Origin: Aerococcus sp. UBA6277 | GTDB lineage: Bacteria; Bacillota; Bacilli; Lactobacillales; Aerococcaceae | Reading direction: 5' to 3' | DNA length: 64,000 nt | Assembly: GCF_002440555.1 (NCBI RefSeq) | Contig: NZ_DJUR01000043.1 | Location: 1-64,000 of the forward strand | Part shown: one piece after another, positions 54,940-64,000 of the stretch | Layout of the letters: every line of letters begins with the position of its first letter | Position numbering within the stretch: the first letter of the stretch is position 1 | Translations under genes and position numbers: made by a program | Notes under the pieces: generated by a model | Told to the model about the DNA's origin: nothing | The model's input: the letters and a program-made list of their open reading frames with translations, nothing else | Databases searched by the model: none

Positions 54940-55842
54940 TCAACGGTTTACAGACTGAGCCATGCGGAAATAAGTATGCCGTTTACCCCGCACCGCCAAA
55001 CTCAAAGCGGTGATATTTTCTGGATCAGGCATCCTACCATAGGCACCATCACCAATGTGGTGGCAGTCTACGCCAACACGTTTATTGGATAAACCTATCG
55101 TTTCAATCACTGAAGCTTGGGCAGACTCTTGACTCGTCCCAATCGTCGCCATCACCAATCCACCACGTGCATGCACACTTTTCGTGACCGCCTGGTTTTC
55201 AAGCTCATTCACCCCAGGCGCCGTATTCACAGCCGGAATCAAGACCCCGTCAGCGCCCTCATCCATAAACCCAAGCAAAGCCTCTTCATTGACGATACTC
55301 TCCGTAAGCCCCGCCCCATGCATTTTACCCGCAAAGACTAGCCCTGAAAAATATTTTTTCGTTTCTTTGACTGCGTCCTTGATTGCTGACATAGTCACAC
55401 CCGTAGCTGGATTCCCTGTCAGTAAAATCATGTCTACGCCCAAATCATTCGCCGCTTGTAAACTCGCTTTAGACACCAAGCGACCTGGATTTAAAGACAC
55501 CCGACTTTCAAGCAATTCCTGCTCTTCATCAACAGGTTCCAAATTGATTGCAATCGGTCTTCCGATTAATCGCTTTAATTCACGGATGATTTCTTTTGAC
55601 CCCGCAAATGCTTCCAGACCTGGAATTTCTGGGTTGAAGACATCTAACTCATTCAAGACAATGATATCTGCACCAAACGTCGCCATCACTTCAGGGTTTG
55701 ACAGCCCTTGAATCAAAGGCGGCGATGTCACTACGGTTTCTGCAATAATGGTCCGTCCTTCACTGGCAAAAATAGCTTTCTTTAATTGGCCAGCATCCAT
55801 CTGATTGATCTCGCTGGCACTAGCTGAAATTAAACGTTTCAT
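54940..55842 (-). CDS. Conserved PTS-associated TIM-barrel-like protein, function unknown
   Basis: 300 residues. I recognise the sequence pattern of a family often found beside PTS transporters but cannot assign an activity. Conserved-looking blocks are SEGRTIIAE, GADIIVLNELDVFNP, INLEPVDEE, LLTGNPATGVT, AGKMHGAGLTE, EGADGVLIPAVNTAPGV, ATIGTSQESA, VDCHHIGDGAYG and RGKRHTYFRMAQSVNR, with a repeating strand-helix rhythm typical of a TIM barrel. His and Glu clusters suggest a metal or phosphosugar site. The start at 55842 follows AGGAG; the longer frame adds 11 residues. It leads the operon with the EIIBC gene. Confidence 0.7.
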   Translation of the reverse strand: MKRLISASASEINQMDAGQLKKAIFASEGRTIIAETVVTSPPLIQGLSNPEVMATFGADIIVLNELDVFNPEIPGLEAFAGSKEIIRELKRLIGRPIAINLEPVDEEQELLESRVSLNPGRLVSKASLQAANDLGVDMILLTGNPATGVTMSAIKDAVKETKKYFSGLVFAGKMHGAGLTESIVNEEALLGFMDEGADGVLIPAVNTAPGVNELENQAVTKSVHARGGLVMATIGTSQESAQASVIETIGLSNKRVGVDCHHIGDGAYGRMPDPENITALSLAVRGKRHTYFRMAQSVNR

Positions 55843-55909
55843 TTCATCTCTCCTCCCTTTGCAAAAGGCTAGCACACCAACAACTAACCGATTACATTTC
55901 TATTCGAAT

Positions 55910-55938
55910 ATTATATCAATCTTGATCGCCATTACCAA
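55910..55938 (-). promoter_or_regulatory. Promoter of the PTS unit
   Basis: TTGGTA and TATAAT on the minus strand with 17-base spacing. The downstream ATATTCGAATAG is a partial palindrome that could be an operator. Confidence 0.6.
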
Positions 55939-56000
55939 ACATGTATACAAAAAAGGGATAAATATATTGGTCATCTTGACTTCGTTTTTACACATAGAGA

Positions 56001-56029
56001 AAGAACAGACTGCTTCAACAGGTCTGTGC
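56001..56029 (-). terminator. Second hairpin after ftsW
   Basis: ACAGACC and GGTCTGT-like arms (imperfect) in a hairpin resembling the main ftsW terminator just upstream; followed by TTTCT on the minus strand. Probably a backup terminator. Confidence 0.5.
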
Positions 56030-56034
56030 ATATT

Positions 56035-56069
56035 AAAAAGAACAGACCGTTTTACACGGTCTGTTCTTA
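56035..56069 (-). terminator. ftsW terminator
   Basis: AGAACAGACCGT and ACGGTCTGTTCT form a 12-bp perfect stem around a 5-base loop, followed by a T-rich run. Confidence 0.9.
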
Positions 56070-56077
56070 GATATCAA

Positions 56078-57475
56078 TTATTCAGTTTGTTCAGGCAAGT
56101 CAGCTTGATTTGATTTCGCCCTTTTGGCCCGAAGGTCACGACGCCAGGATTGGTCTGAGGCAATAACGGACAAGGCAATCCCAATCATGATGCTGGTTAC
56201 AAGTAGACTGGAACCTCCGTAGGACATGAACGGAAAGGTAACACCAGTTAACGGAATCAGTCCTAATATCCCACCCAGGTTTACAAAGGCTTGGATCAGG
56301 AAGTAAGAAGCGACACCAACTAAAACTGCTTGGTCAAAGGTCCGGCGCATCTTAATGGCTTTGTGGAAGATGTAAATAACCAGTCCAAAGTACAAGGTTA
56401 GGACTAATAATATTCCCCACAAGCCGAATTCTTCTCCGATAATGGCCATAATGAAGTCATTATGGGCTTCCGGTAGGTAACCCAGTTTTTGAATCGAGTT
56501 CCCCGCCCCACGGCCAAGAATACCCCCGTTTGATAAGGCATAATAGCCGTACACCAGTTGCATCCCCGTATCTTGGGCATCTGCGAACGGATTAATAAAT
56601 GAAGTGAACCGCTCAATTTGGTAGTTGTCGACGTGGGACAAGTCCACCACATTTAAGACAATGACGATTAATACATAAGCAACGATTACACCCAGGATGG
56701 TTCTCGTCAGCCATTTCACCGCCATCCCTGAATTTAATAGGAGGATAACAAGTATGGATCCTAGAATTAATACCCCACCCACATCTGGGAAAAGGAGTAC
56801 CAAGCCTAACCAAAGGGCAATCGTAGCAGCTTGTTTCCAATACTTGGTTAAGAGTTGCACCGGATTTTCAGTTTGCGCAATCGCGCCTTGAACTTCATCT
56901 TTGGCTAGAAAGTTGGCCACGAGTATGATTAATGCTGGTTTTGCGAACTCAACTGGCTGAATAGAGAAAGCCCCTACCCCAATCCAACCTTGGGCACCGT
57001 TGATGGTTTCCCCAAAGATAGTGGTAAAGATTAAAAGGGCTGTGATCCCAAGATAGGTTGAGGTTTGAAAGATCCTGTGACGCCACATTTCTGGCTTGGT
57101 GATATAGATTAAAATAATGGCGAATAATCCAATAACCGCAAACATTAATTGCCGTACTAAGTAATAATAAGTTGGTTGACTAGCCGAGGTTGCTAAATAT
57201 GATGAAGCTGTTGTGACCATTAGTAAGCCGATAGTTAGTAATAAACCATATAAGCTAAAAATCTTCCCATTAAAATCTTCAAAATGGGCAAGGACCCGTT
57301 TAAACCATGTTGGCCCTTCATGTTTTCTTTCTTTTTTAGCTTGCTTTTGATCCTTTTTAGCTTGCTTGCGGTCTTTTTTACTTTGTTTTTTTGCTTTTGC
57401 TTTATCTAAGGCATTTATTTCTTTTTGTTTTTTGGCATTTGCTTGGGCTTTATTTTCATTAGATTCTATAGACAC
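56078..57475 (-). CDS. ftsW: Cell division peptidoglycan polymerase FtsW
   Basis: A SEDS-family glycosyltransferase for septal peptidoglycan. 465 residues: a cytosolic N-terminal tail of about 65 residues made of Lys/Gln/Ala repeats (KKDRKQAKKDQKQAKKERK), ten membrane segments, GAQGWIGVGAFSIQPVEFAK (SEDS signature) and VTFPFMSYGGSSLLV. FtsW is preferred over RodA because of the pyc-ftsW neighbourhood. Starts at GTG with AAAGGAGGG upstream. The basic tail is longer than usual. Confidence 0.9.
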   Translation of the reverse strand: MSIESNENKAQANAKKQKEINALDKAKAKKQSKKDRKQAKKDQKQAKKERKHEGPTWFKRVLAHFEDFNGKIFSLYGLLLTIGLLMVTTASSYLATSASQPTYYYLVRQLMFAVIGLFAIILIYITKPEMWRHRIFQTSTYLGITALLIFTTIFGETINGAQGWIGVGAFSIQPVEFAKPALIILVANFLAKDEVQGAIAQTENPVQLLTKYWKQAATIALWLGLVLLFPDVGGVLILGSILVILLLNSGMAVKWLTRTILGVIVAYVLIVIVLNVVDLSHVDNYQIERFTSFINPFADAQDTGMQLVYGYYALSNGGILGRGAGNSIQKLGYLPEAHNDFIMAIIGEEFGLWGILLVLTLYFGLVIYIFHKAIKMRRTFDQAVLVGVASYFLIQAFVNLGGILGLIPLTGVTFPFMSYGGSSLLVTSIMIGIALSVIASDQSWRRDLRAKRAKSNQADLPEQTE

Positions 57476-57566
57476 AATAGCCCTCCTTTATGGATTTTAA
57501 GTGATGTTAAACATCCGATGATTCTAGAAGTTAGCATAGGTATTTTTACCTATTACTCAGTAATCC

Positions 57567-57572
57567 ATTATA
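57567..57572 (-). promoter_or_regulatory. ftsW promoter, extended -10
   Basis: TGCTATAAT on the minus strand, about 90 bases before the GTG start; no strong -35. Confidence 0.45.
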
Positions 57573-57732
57573 GCATAATCACCTAGTGCATTAGCGTAAA
57601 CCTATTGCATTTTATAGAAAAATAAAAGAAGAAACTTAAGGCATATTTGTATTGTTTTACAGAAAGCCTTCAGCTTTCGCTTTATATATCATTACCTTGA
57701 AAGCATTCGTTACCAATCAACAAAAGTTGTGT

Positions 57733-57770
57733 AAAAAAAGACGCAGACAGAAAGTCTACGTCTTAAAAAA
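57733..57770 (-). terminator. typA terminator
   Basis: AAGACGTAGAC pairs with GTCTGCGTCTT around TTTCT, followed by seven T residues on the minus strand. Confidence 0.88.
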
Positions 57771-57802
57771 TTATTTAGGTACGCTATAGCGCATTAATTA
57801 AA

Positions 57803-59638
57803 TTAACCTAAGTTTTTCTTTTTAGCTGCTTTTGCACGTTCAGATTCGTTTAAGATTGCTTTACGTAAACGAATGCTTTCTGGTGTTACTTCACAGTACT
57901 CATCTTCATCCATGAATTCTAATGATTCTTCAAGTGTCATTAGTTTCGGTGTTTTGATTGAAGCTGTTTGGTCTTTGTTTGAAGAACGAACGTTAGTTAA
58001 GTTTTTAGAACGGATAATGTTTACAACAATATCTTTTTCACGTGTACTTTCACCAACAATCATACCACCGTATACTTGTGTACCTGGGTTAACAAAGATT
58101 GTACCACGGTCCTCAACTTGCATGATTCCGTAAGTAGTTGCTTTACCAGTATCAGTTGATACTAAGGCACCGTTACGACGACCACCGATTGGTTCGTTGA
58201 TGTATGGTGCGTAGTGGTCAAATGTATGGTTCAAGATACCGTAACCATGTGTTAATGACATGAAGTAAGTAGTGAAACCAATCATACCACGTGCTGGTAC
58301 ATGGTAAGTTAAACGAGTTGTACCTAGACCTGTAGAGATCATGTCTACCATAGTACCACGACGTTGGTTTAAGGCGTCGATAATTGAACCTTGGTATTCT
58401 TCAGGTGTATCGATTTGAACCAACTCGAATGGTTCAGATTTCACACCGTCGATGTCACGGATAATAACTTCTGGACGAGATACTTGTAACTCGTAACCTT
58501 CACGACGCATGTTTTCAATCAAGATAGATAAGTGAAGCTCACCACGACCTGAAACAATCCATGCATCCGGAGATTCCGTATTGTCTACACGTAATGAAAC
58601 GTCAGTATGTAATTCGTAACGTAAACGTTCTTCAAGTTTACGAGAAGTTACGTGTTTACCCTCTTGGCCTGCAAATGGTGAATCGTTTGTTAAGAAAGTC
58701 ATTTGTAATGTTGGTTCATCAATACGTAATGGCTCTAAAGCCTCTTTGATGCTCGAATCTACAACTGTCTCCCCAACGAAAATATCTTCCATACCAGAAA
58801 CGGCAATCAGTTCTCCGGCTTTCGCTTCGTTAATTTCAACACGTTCTAAACCTAAGAAACCGAATAATTTTGTTACACGGAAGTTTTTCTCAGTTCCGTC
58901 AAGCTTCATTAAGGTAACTTGGTCACCAACACGGATAGTACCGCGGAATACACGACCAATACCGATACGACCAACGTAGTCGTTATAGTCTAGTAACGAT
59001 ACTTGGAATTGTAAACCTTCTTCAGAGTTATCAACTGGTGCTGGGATTTCTTCAAGAATTGTATCGAAGATTGGGTCCATTGTTTCTGATTGGTCAGCTG
59101 GATCGTCAGAAAGACTTGAAGTACCACTTAAAGCTGAAGCGTATACTACTGGGAAGTCTAACATTTCATCGTCTGCACCTAATTCGATAAACAAGTCTAA
59201 AACTTCGTCTACAACTTCTGATGGACGAGCTGCTGGTTTATCAATTTTGTTTACAACAACGATTGGTGTTAAGTTTGCTTCGAACGCTTTTTTCAATACA
59301 AAACGCGTTTGCGGCATTGTACCTTCATAAGCATCTACAACTAAAACTACACCGTCTACCATTGTCATGATACGCTCAACCTCACCACCGAAGTCCGCAT
59401 GTCCTGGAGTATCCATGATGTTAATGTGGTGACCCTTGTAGTTTACAGCTGTATTCTTAGCTAGAATGGTGATACCACGTTCTTTCTCGATATCGTTAGA
59501 GTCCATTGCACGCTCATCAATTTTTGTACGTTCATCTAAAGTATCTGATTGTTCCAACAATTGGTTAACCAAAGTAGTTTTACCGTGGTCAACGTGGGCA
59601 ATGATTGCAACATTACGAATATCTTCACGTTTTGCCAT
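57803..59638 (-). CDS. typA: Translational GTPase TypA/BipA
   Basis: A ribosome-binding GTPase related to EF-G, linked to 50S assembly and cold or stress growth. 611 residues with [12 protein letters not shown] (G1), RGITILAKN (G2), [12 protein letters not shown] (G3), VVNKIDKP (G4) and YASAL, followed by EF-G-like domains II, III and V and the C-terminal domain unique to TypA ([13 protein letters not shown]). The start at 59638 is chosen because GGAGG is upstream of it and lies inside the longer frame's first codons. Monocistronic. Confidence 0.96.
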   Translation of the reverse strand: MAKREDIRNVAIIAHVDHGKTTLVNQLLEQSDTLDERTKIDERAMDSNDIEKERGITILAKNTAVNYKGHHINIMDTPGHADFGGEVERIMTMVDGVVLVVDAYEGTMPQTRFVLKKAFEANLTPIVVVNKIDKPAARPSEVVDEVLDLFIELGADDEMLDFPVVYASALSGTSSLSDDPADQSETMDPIFDTILEEIPAPVDNSEEGLQFQVSLLDYNDYVGRIGIGRVFRGTIRVGDQVTLMKLDGTEKNFRVTKLFGFLGLERVEINEAKAGELIAVSGMEDIFVGETVVDSSIKEALEPLRIDEPTLQMTFLTNDSPFAGQEGKHVTSRKLEERLRYELHTDVSLRVDNTESPDAWIVSGRGELHLSILIENMRREGYELQVSRPEVIIRDIDGVKSEPFELVQIDTPEEYQGSIIDALNQRRGTMVDMISTGLGTTRLTYHVPARGMIGFTTYFMSLTHGYGILNHTFDHYAPYINEPIGGRRNGALVSTDTGKATTYGIMQVEDRGTIFVNPGTQVYGGMIVGESTREKDIVVNIIRSKNLTNVRSSNKDQTASIKTPKLMTLEESLEFMDEDEYCEVTPESIRLRKAILNESERAKAAKKKNLG

Positions 59639-59874
59639 TTTTAAAAATTCCTCCATTTATATAACAAATACAAAATTTGTATCAATTATTTGTCAAGTTT
59701 ATGAAACCGTTTTACCCTAAAACCCCTAGTTATAAACTTTAACAAAGTTTCTCGTAATAAAACCGCCATAATATCGTATCACTTATCAATTGAAATTACT
59801 AGTTTTTTCGATTATGTCTACCAAATAAATCACAAAGTTCAAGCCCCTCTTGATATGAAAAGTACAATGCTTGC

Positions 59875-60654
59875 TTATCTTGAACCCTTCAAATTTTCAA
59901 TCATTCGTCGGTATGCTGACGGGTAGGCTGCTAATACCCGATTTCGGTTCAACAAATCAACCGGTTCGCCAGTAAATTGCGACACTTTAATGCCCACTTC
60001 GTTTGCCAAGACTTGGCCGGCAGCAATGTCCCAGGGTTGCAGCCTTGGTGATACGTAAGCGGCGATTTCACCCTTCAATAAGGCAATAATTTCAATGCCC
60101 GCTGACCCATAAATGCGAAGACCCATTGATTCTTTGACTAGTTCTTGTACTTTATAAGCGTCAGTCATGACCATGCCCCCATTGACCGCGATCAAGGAGT
60201 CTTTTAGGATTTTGTCCTTGAATGGTGGTTGAAAGACTTGGCCATTTCGTTTAATCCCATGACCAGCGATGGCTTCAAAATAATCGTCATTCATCACGTC
60301 GTACACAACCCCTAGCTTTCCAATTCCGTCTTCGTAGTAAGCAGCCATGATGGCAAAGTGATTTTGCTGTAGGACAAAATTGGCTGTGCCATCGATGGGA
60401 TCTACAATCCATACACCGCCAGCCAGATTGGACGGGGTGTCACCCATTTTCTCCTCACCGATATAACGGTCGTCTGGAAAATTGGCTGCAATCTTGTTTC
60501 TAAATAGTAATTCAACATCTTTATCTACGTTGGTAACCAGATCTTTTCGGTTGGATTTACTTTCTATTTCGATTTCACTATTCAGTTGGTCGTGGATATA
60601 GGTTGTTGCTTCTTCAACCCACTCTTTCACCAACGCTGCCCGCGCTTCTAACAT
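59875..60654 (-). CDS. suhB: Inositol monophosphatase family protein
   Basis: 259 residues of the IMPase family, Mg-dependent phosphatases of inositol, 3'-phosphoadenosine phosphate or NADP type substrates. Motifs are IGEEKMG, GVWIVDPIDGTANFV and PWDIAAGQVLANE, supplying all metal ligands. The symbol is by family; the substrate is unknown. It follows the UPF0223 gene by 45 bases, the standard yktA-yktC order, with an independent RBS. Confidence 0.88.
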   Translation of the reverse strand: MLEARAALVKEWVEEATTYIHDQLNSEIEIESKSNRKDLVTNVDKDVELLFRNKIAANFPDDRYIGEEKMGDTPSNLAGGVWIVDPIDGTANFVLQQNHFAIMAAYYEDGIGKLGVVYDVMNDDYFEAIAGHGIKRNGQVFQPPFKDKILKDSLIAVNGGMVMTDAYKVQELVKESMGLRIYGSAGIEIIALLKGEIAAYVSPRLQPWDIAAGQVLANEVGIKVSQFTGEPVDLLNRNRVLAAYPSAYRRMIENLKGSR

Positions 60655-60699
60655 TTACATGCCTCCTACTTCACCCTTTAATGATTCAACTTGTTCGCC

Positions 60700-60975
60700 T
60701 TACGGCATTGAAATGGTTTTTGCTTCCGAATTTCTTGCTTTTTTGATGGTGCCATAAAGCTGATAACCAGAAATTTTCTCAAAACTGTTGCCTAACTGTT
60801 TTTCTTCCATCTTACTTGGGACAACTTCCTTAAATGCTTTATACCGGTTCAGTAATTCCTCACGGTTGATGCTTGATTCATACGCTTGCTCCAAGCCGTT
60901 CCACATCTTCACTACTGTCGCCATTTCCTGACTGGTCCAATCCAAATCGATTGGATATTGGTAATTGTTAGACAT
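60700..60975 (-). CDS. UPF0223 family protein (YktA-like)
   Basis: 91 residues of the UPF0223 family of helical proteins with unknown role: YQYPIDLDWTSQEMATVVKMWNGLEQAYE at the start and the helix-turn region with LNRYKAFKEVVPSKMEEKQL. Directly upstream of the inositol-phosphatase-like gene as in other Firmicutes. GGAGG precedes the ATG. The last residues (ISMP) are atypical but the frame is closed. Confidence 0.85.
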   Translation of the reverse strand: MSNNYQYPIDLDWTSQEMATVVKMWNGLEQAYESSINREELLNRYKAFKEVVPSKMEEKQLGNSFEKISGYQLYGTIKKARNSEAKTISMP

Positions 60976-61285
60976 CGTATTCCTCCGCTTTCGTTTTCAT
61001 ATTTATTATAGCGGAAAATATGTAAAAGAGATAACTTAGCCATCAGTTTTTCAAGTTTTCACTGTTCTTTAATTTTCAATTGATAAAGTTGCCGATATAC
61101 AGCTTGCGCAAACTTTATAAGACTATATATGGAAAAAAGTGCTGTCTTTAGAATACTACCGCCTTTTTCAAAATATAATACTGATAAAACTCATTTGGTA
61201 TAAAGTCAAAAAAATACCCCGCGTAAGTCAAACTTACACGGGATTTTTTCGTCTGAATATTCAAATTATGACTTATTAAAATAGA
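60976..61285. other. Intergenic region between UPF0223 gene and lpdA
   Basis: Contains the UPF0223 -10 TATAAT (61005-61010, minus) and the lpdA terminator. The remaining AT-rich sequence shows nothing else. Confidence 0.5.
61208..61250 (-). terminator. lpdA (pdh operon) terminator
   Basis: On the minus strand CCCGTGTAAGT pairs with ACTTACGCGGG around a 3-base loop, followed by a T-rich run. Confidence 0.88.
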
Positions 61286-62698
61286 CTACATGTGAATTGG
61301 CATACCTAATAATCCTTCAGCTGCATCCATTACAGCTTCTGATAAAGTTGGGTGGCCATGAATTGTTAAAGCGATGTCTTCTGCGTTCATGCCTGCTTCG
61401 ATTGCTAAGCCAACTTCAGCCATAACGTCTGAAGCAGAGATACCAACCATTTGCGCACCAACTAATACGTCATCTTCTTTAGTCGCTACTAAGCGGATGA
61501 AACCTTGGCCAGCATTTAATGATAATGCACGACCGTTACCCGCTAATGGGAATTTCACAGTTTTCACATCTAAACCTTGATTTTTTGCTTCTTTTTCAGT
61601 TAATCCATAAGAAGCTAATTCAGGTGTAGTGTAAGCTACAGATGGCATCACTTTGTAATCGATAGCTGCTGGTTTACCAGAGATTGCTTCTGCAGCAATC
61701 TTACCTTCGTAAGATGCTTTATGCGCTAAAGCAGCACCAGGTGTGATATCACCGATTGCGAAGAAGTTTTTCACAGAAGTACGGCCTTGATTATCAACTT
61801 TTACTAAACCTCGTTCTGTTAATTCAACCCCGATTGCTTCTAACCCTAAATCTGCTGTATTCGCACGACGACCAACAGATACTAATACATAGTCAGCAGT
61901 GATTTCTTTAGCTTCACCTTTCACTTCGTATTTAACTGTTACTGAGTCACCATTGTCTACAGCTTCTTTCGCCATCGCGTTGACAGTTGTTGCGATACCG
62001 ATGTTCTTCATTTCTTTTTCTACAACTTTTACCATATCTTTTTCAAATGTTGGTAATAATTGAGGAGAACCTTCTAAGATTGTTACCTTAGAGCCTAGGT
62101 TAGCGTATGCCATACCTAATTCAGAACCAATAACCCCACCACCGATAACAACTAAGCTTTCAGGAACTTCTTCAAAGTTTAAAGCCCCTGTTGAATCTAC
62201 AACACGACCACCAAATTTGAATCCAGGGATTTGAATTGGTGTAGAACCTGTTGCAACGATTGCGTTGTTGAATGAGTATAATTGGTGAGAATCATCGTCA
62301 CCCATTACAGTAAATTCATTCTCGTTGTTGAAGTAAGCTTCACCACGGATGATCTCAACTTTGTTCTTTTTAAGTAACATCTCAACACCAGAAGTTAATG
62401 TATTGACTACTGTATTGTTCTTCCAGTCTTGTGTTTGCGCGAAGTCTAATTTAACGTCACCAGAAGTTATACCAAAGACAGCGTCGCCACCTTTAGCGTT
62501 ATGGTAAGCATGACCAGCTTGGATCAAGGCTTTAGATGGAATACATCCAACGTTTAAGCAAACACCACCGATAAACTCACGTTCAACGATAGCTACTTTT
62601 TGCCCCAATTGTGCGGCACGGATGGCAGCTACATAGCCACCAGGTCCAGAACCAACAACAACTGTATCTAATTCAATTGCGAATGCGCCTACTACCAT
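61286..62698 (-). CDS. lpdA: Dihydrolipoamide dehydrogenase (E3)
   Basis: Re-oxidises lipoamide in the pyruvate dehydrogenase complex with FAD and NAD. 470 residues with [14 protein letters not shown] (FAD site), [17 protein letters not shown] (redox disulphide), [15 protein letters not shown] (NAD site) and the C-terminal catalytic [10 protein letters not shown]. Lies 7 bases after pdhC, the end of a pdhABCD operon whose first genes lie beyond the window. Confidence 0.97.
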   Translation of the reverse strand: MVVGAFAIELDTVVVGSGPGGYVAAIRAAQLGQKVAIVEREFIGGVCLNVGCIPSKALIQAGHAYHNAKGGDAVFGITSGDVKLDFAQTQDWKNNTVVNTLTSGVEMLLKKNKVEIIRGEAYFNNENEFTVMGDDDSHQLYSFNNAIVATGSTPIQIPGFKFGGRVVDSTGALNFEEVPESLVVIGGGVIGSELGMAYANLGSKVTILEGSPQLLPTFEKDMVKVVEKEMKNIGIATTVNAMAKEAVDNGDSVTVKYEVKGEAKEITADYVLVSVGRRANTADLGLEAIGVELTERGLVKVDNQGRTSVKNFFAIGDITPGAALAHKASYEGKIAAEAISGKPAAIDYKVMPSVAYTTPELASYGLTEKEAKNQGLDVKTVKFPLAGNGRALSLNAGQGFIRLVATKEDDVLVGAQMVGISASDVMAEVGLAIEAGMNAEDIALTIHGHPTLSEAVMDAAEGLLGMPIHM

Positions 62699-62705
62699 TC
62701 TAAAA

Positions 62706-64000
62706 TCATCCTTCCATTAATAATAATTCAGGGTCAGCCATTAAACGAGCGATTTCATTAAGCGCTTGTTGACCAGTAGCACCATCAACGATACGGTGGT
62801 CAAATGTTAATGATAATTTCAATACGCGACCAGCAACAACTTCACCATCAGCGTTAACTACTGGTTCAGATTTGATTGCACCGAAACCTAAGATCGCTGT
62901 TTCTGGGTAGTTTAAGATTGGTGTAAAGAATTCTCCACCAACAGAACCGATGTTAGAAATAGAAACTGTACCGTCAGCCATCTCTGGACCTTTAAGTTCG
63001 CCAGCGTGTGCTTTAGCAGCATTTTCGTTGATGATATCAGCGATATCAAACATTGAACGAGTGTCTGCATTCTTGATGTTTGGTACGTATAAACCAGCAT
63101 CTGTATCTGTTGCGATACCAATATTATAGTAATGTTTATGTACAAACTCTTGGCTTGCATCATCAACTGAGGCGTTTAATTGAGGGTATTTCTTAACTGC
63201 AGCAATTAAAGCTTTAACTGCGTATGGTAAGAATGTCAATTTAGTACCACGTTCAGCCGCAATGTTCTTAAACTTCTTACGGTGATCCCATAATTTAGAA
63301 ACTTCAACGTCTTTGAACAATGTAACAGATGGTGCTGTATGGTTAGCAGTATCCATTGCTTTAGCGATTGCTTTACGCATTGGTGTCATCTTGATACGTT
63401 CTACGCGGTCTGAGTTGTCAGCAACTGCGTTAGCTTTCTTAGCAGGTTTAGCTGCTGGTGCTTCTGTTTTCGTTGCTGCTGGTGCAGTTTCAGTAGCAGA
63501 TACTTCAGGTGCAACAGTTGCTGCGCCGTTAAAGTTGGCAACATCTTCACGTAAGACGCGACCATTTTTACCAGTACCAGCAACAGCTGTAATGTCAACA
63601 CCTTGCTCACGAGCAAATTGACGTACAGAAGGCATTGCTAATACGCGTTTGTTAGGATCTGAAGCAACTGGTACGTTACCAGCTGATGCGTTTGTAGATA
63701 CGCCAGCTGCTGGATCTGCCGCTTTAGTTTCTTGTGCAGGTGATTCTGGAGTAGAGACTGGTGCTGATGCTTCTGAGCTATGACCAGGTGCATCAATTTC
63801 AGCTAATACATCACCAACGTTAGCAACTGTTCCAGCTTCCACTAAGATACGAACGATCTTACCTGTTACAGGAGAAGCTACTTCTTCAACTGATTTATCG
63901 TTTTGGATTTCAACTAATGAATCTTCTTCATTTACTTCGTCGCCTTCAGCAACCAACCAAGAAACGATTTCACCTTCAGCCATACCTTCACCAACGTCTG
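62706..64000 (-). CDS. pdhC: Dihydrolipoamide acetyltransferase (E2), 5' end outside window
   Basis: Transfers acetyl groups from lipoamide to CoA and forms the core of the complex. At the window edge the frame continues upstream of the first internal ATG as [10 protein letters not shown], part of the usual lipoyl-domain opening, so the true start lies beyond base 64000. Seen are one lipoyl domain (NDKSVEEV, lipoylated Lys), a Pro/Ala/Thr-rich linker, a peripheral binding domain ([14 protein letters not shown] to LREDV), a second linker and the catalytic domain with [14 protein letters not shown] and [11 protein letters not shown]. Confidence 0.95.
   Translation of the reverse strand, partial: DVGEGMAEGEIVSWLVAEGDEVNEEDSLVEIQNDKSVEEVASPVTGKIVRILVEAGTVANVGDVLAEIDAPGHSSEASAPVSTPESPAQETKAADPAAGVSTNASAGNVPVASDPNKRVLAMPSVRQFAREQGVDITAVAGTGKNGRVLREDVANFNGAATVAPEVSATETAPAATKTEAPAAKPAKKANAVADNSDRVERIKMTPMRKAIAKAMDTANHTAPSVTLFKDVEVSKLWDHRKKFKNIAAERGTKLTFLPYAVKALIAAVKKYPQLNASVDDASQEFVHKHYYNIGIATDTDAGLYVPNIKNADTRSMFDIADIINENAAKAHAGELKGPEMADGTVSISNIGSVGGEFFTPILNYPETAILGFGAIKSEPVVNADGEVVAGRVLKLSLTFDHRIVDGATGQQALNEIARLMADPELLLMEG

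Larger units (their letters stand above)
57476..57802. other. Intergenic region between ftsW and typA
   Basis: No gene. It contains the ftsW promoter (57567-57572), a perfect ATAGGTA/TACCTAT leader hairpin (57537-57554), a GAAAGC/GCTTTC hairpin near 57662-57680 and the typA terminator. Confidence 0.55.

Noticed and set aside
1-64000. CRISPR arrays, tRNA, rRNA or prophage genes
   Set aside because: No regularly spaced direct repeats, cloverleaf or rRNA sequence, integrase or phage structural genes were seen on either strand.

Overview
This is a low-GC Firmicutes chromosome segment, very probably from the Lactobacillales. The gene orders gmk-rpoZ-priA-fmt-rsmB-stp-prkC, rsgA-rpe-thiN-rpmB and rsmD-coaD, and the proximity of ftsW to pyc, are typical of this phylum. 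The mix of pyruvate carboxylase, pyruvate dehydrogenase, arginine deiminase genes and an FNR-type regulator suggests an Aerococcus-like organism, but the species is an inference and was not checked. Most genes lie on the minus strand. No rRNA, tRNA or CRISPR array was seen.

Layout. 1-1332: right part of an IS200/IS605-family element with a frameshifted tnpB, abutting fakA. 1357-5193: fakA, an Asp23/Gls24 protein, then three unknown genes held between two 46-bp copies of the rpmB terminator, then rpmB. 5290-18389: thiN, rpe, rsgA, the PrkC/Stp signalling pair, rsmB, fmt, priA, rpoZ and gmk, interrupted by an oppositely oriented guanine deaminase gene. 18537-19072: a small SOS-type gene with three LexA boxes. 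19153-27046: cls, a ThiT-like transporter gene, rnjA, asd, pnp, rpsO. 27252-38307: PAP2 phosphatase, uvrB, rpsT, holA, comEC, comEA, coaD, rsmD, and an esterase/ATP-grasp pair. 38522-40191: an acetyltransferase gene and an unknown two-gene unit.

40456-43868: an FNR-type regulator with a native poly-histidine N-terminus, Dps, a CopZ-like metallochaperone and a P1B-type ATPase with an unusual CPG motif. Perfect TTGAT-N4-ATCAA boxes precede both transcription units at the same distance from the candidate -10 elements. 44521-49113: two near-identical esterase copies, the first truncated, flank arcB and arcA; a CRP/ArcR-like palindrome lies upstream of arcA. 49207-60975: ylbG, pyc, a GlcNAc-type PTS EIIBC with an unknown TIM-barrel-like partner, ftsW, typA, an inositol-phosphatase-like gene and a UPF0223 gene. 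61286-64000: lpdA and the 3' part of pdhC, which runs off the window.

Most of the window is conserved housekeeping sequence. The stretches most likely to hold undescribed biology are the terminator-flanked three-gene cassette (3583-4979), the redox/metal FNR module (40456-43945), the LexA-controlled orphan gene (18537-19072), the esterase/ATP-grasp pair (36357-38307) and the PTS partner gene (54940-55842). Start codons were moved from the longest reading frame wherever a clear ribosome binding site and family length supported it.
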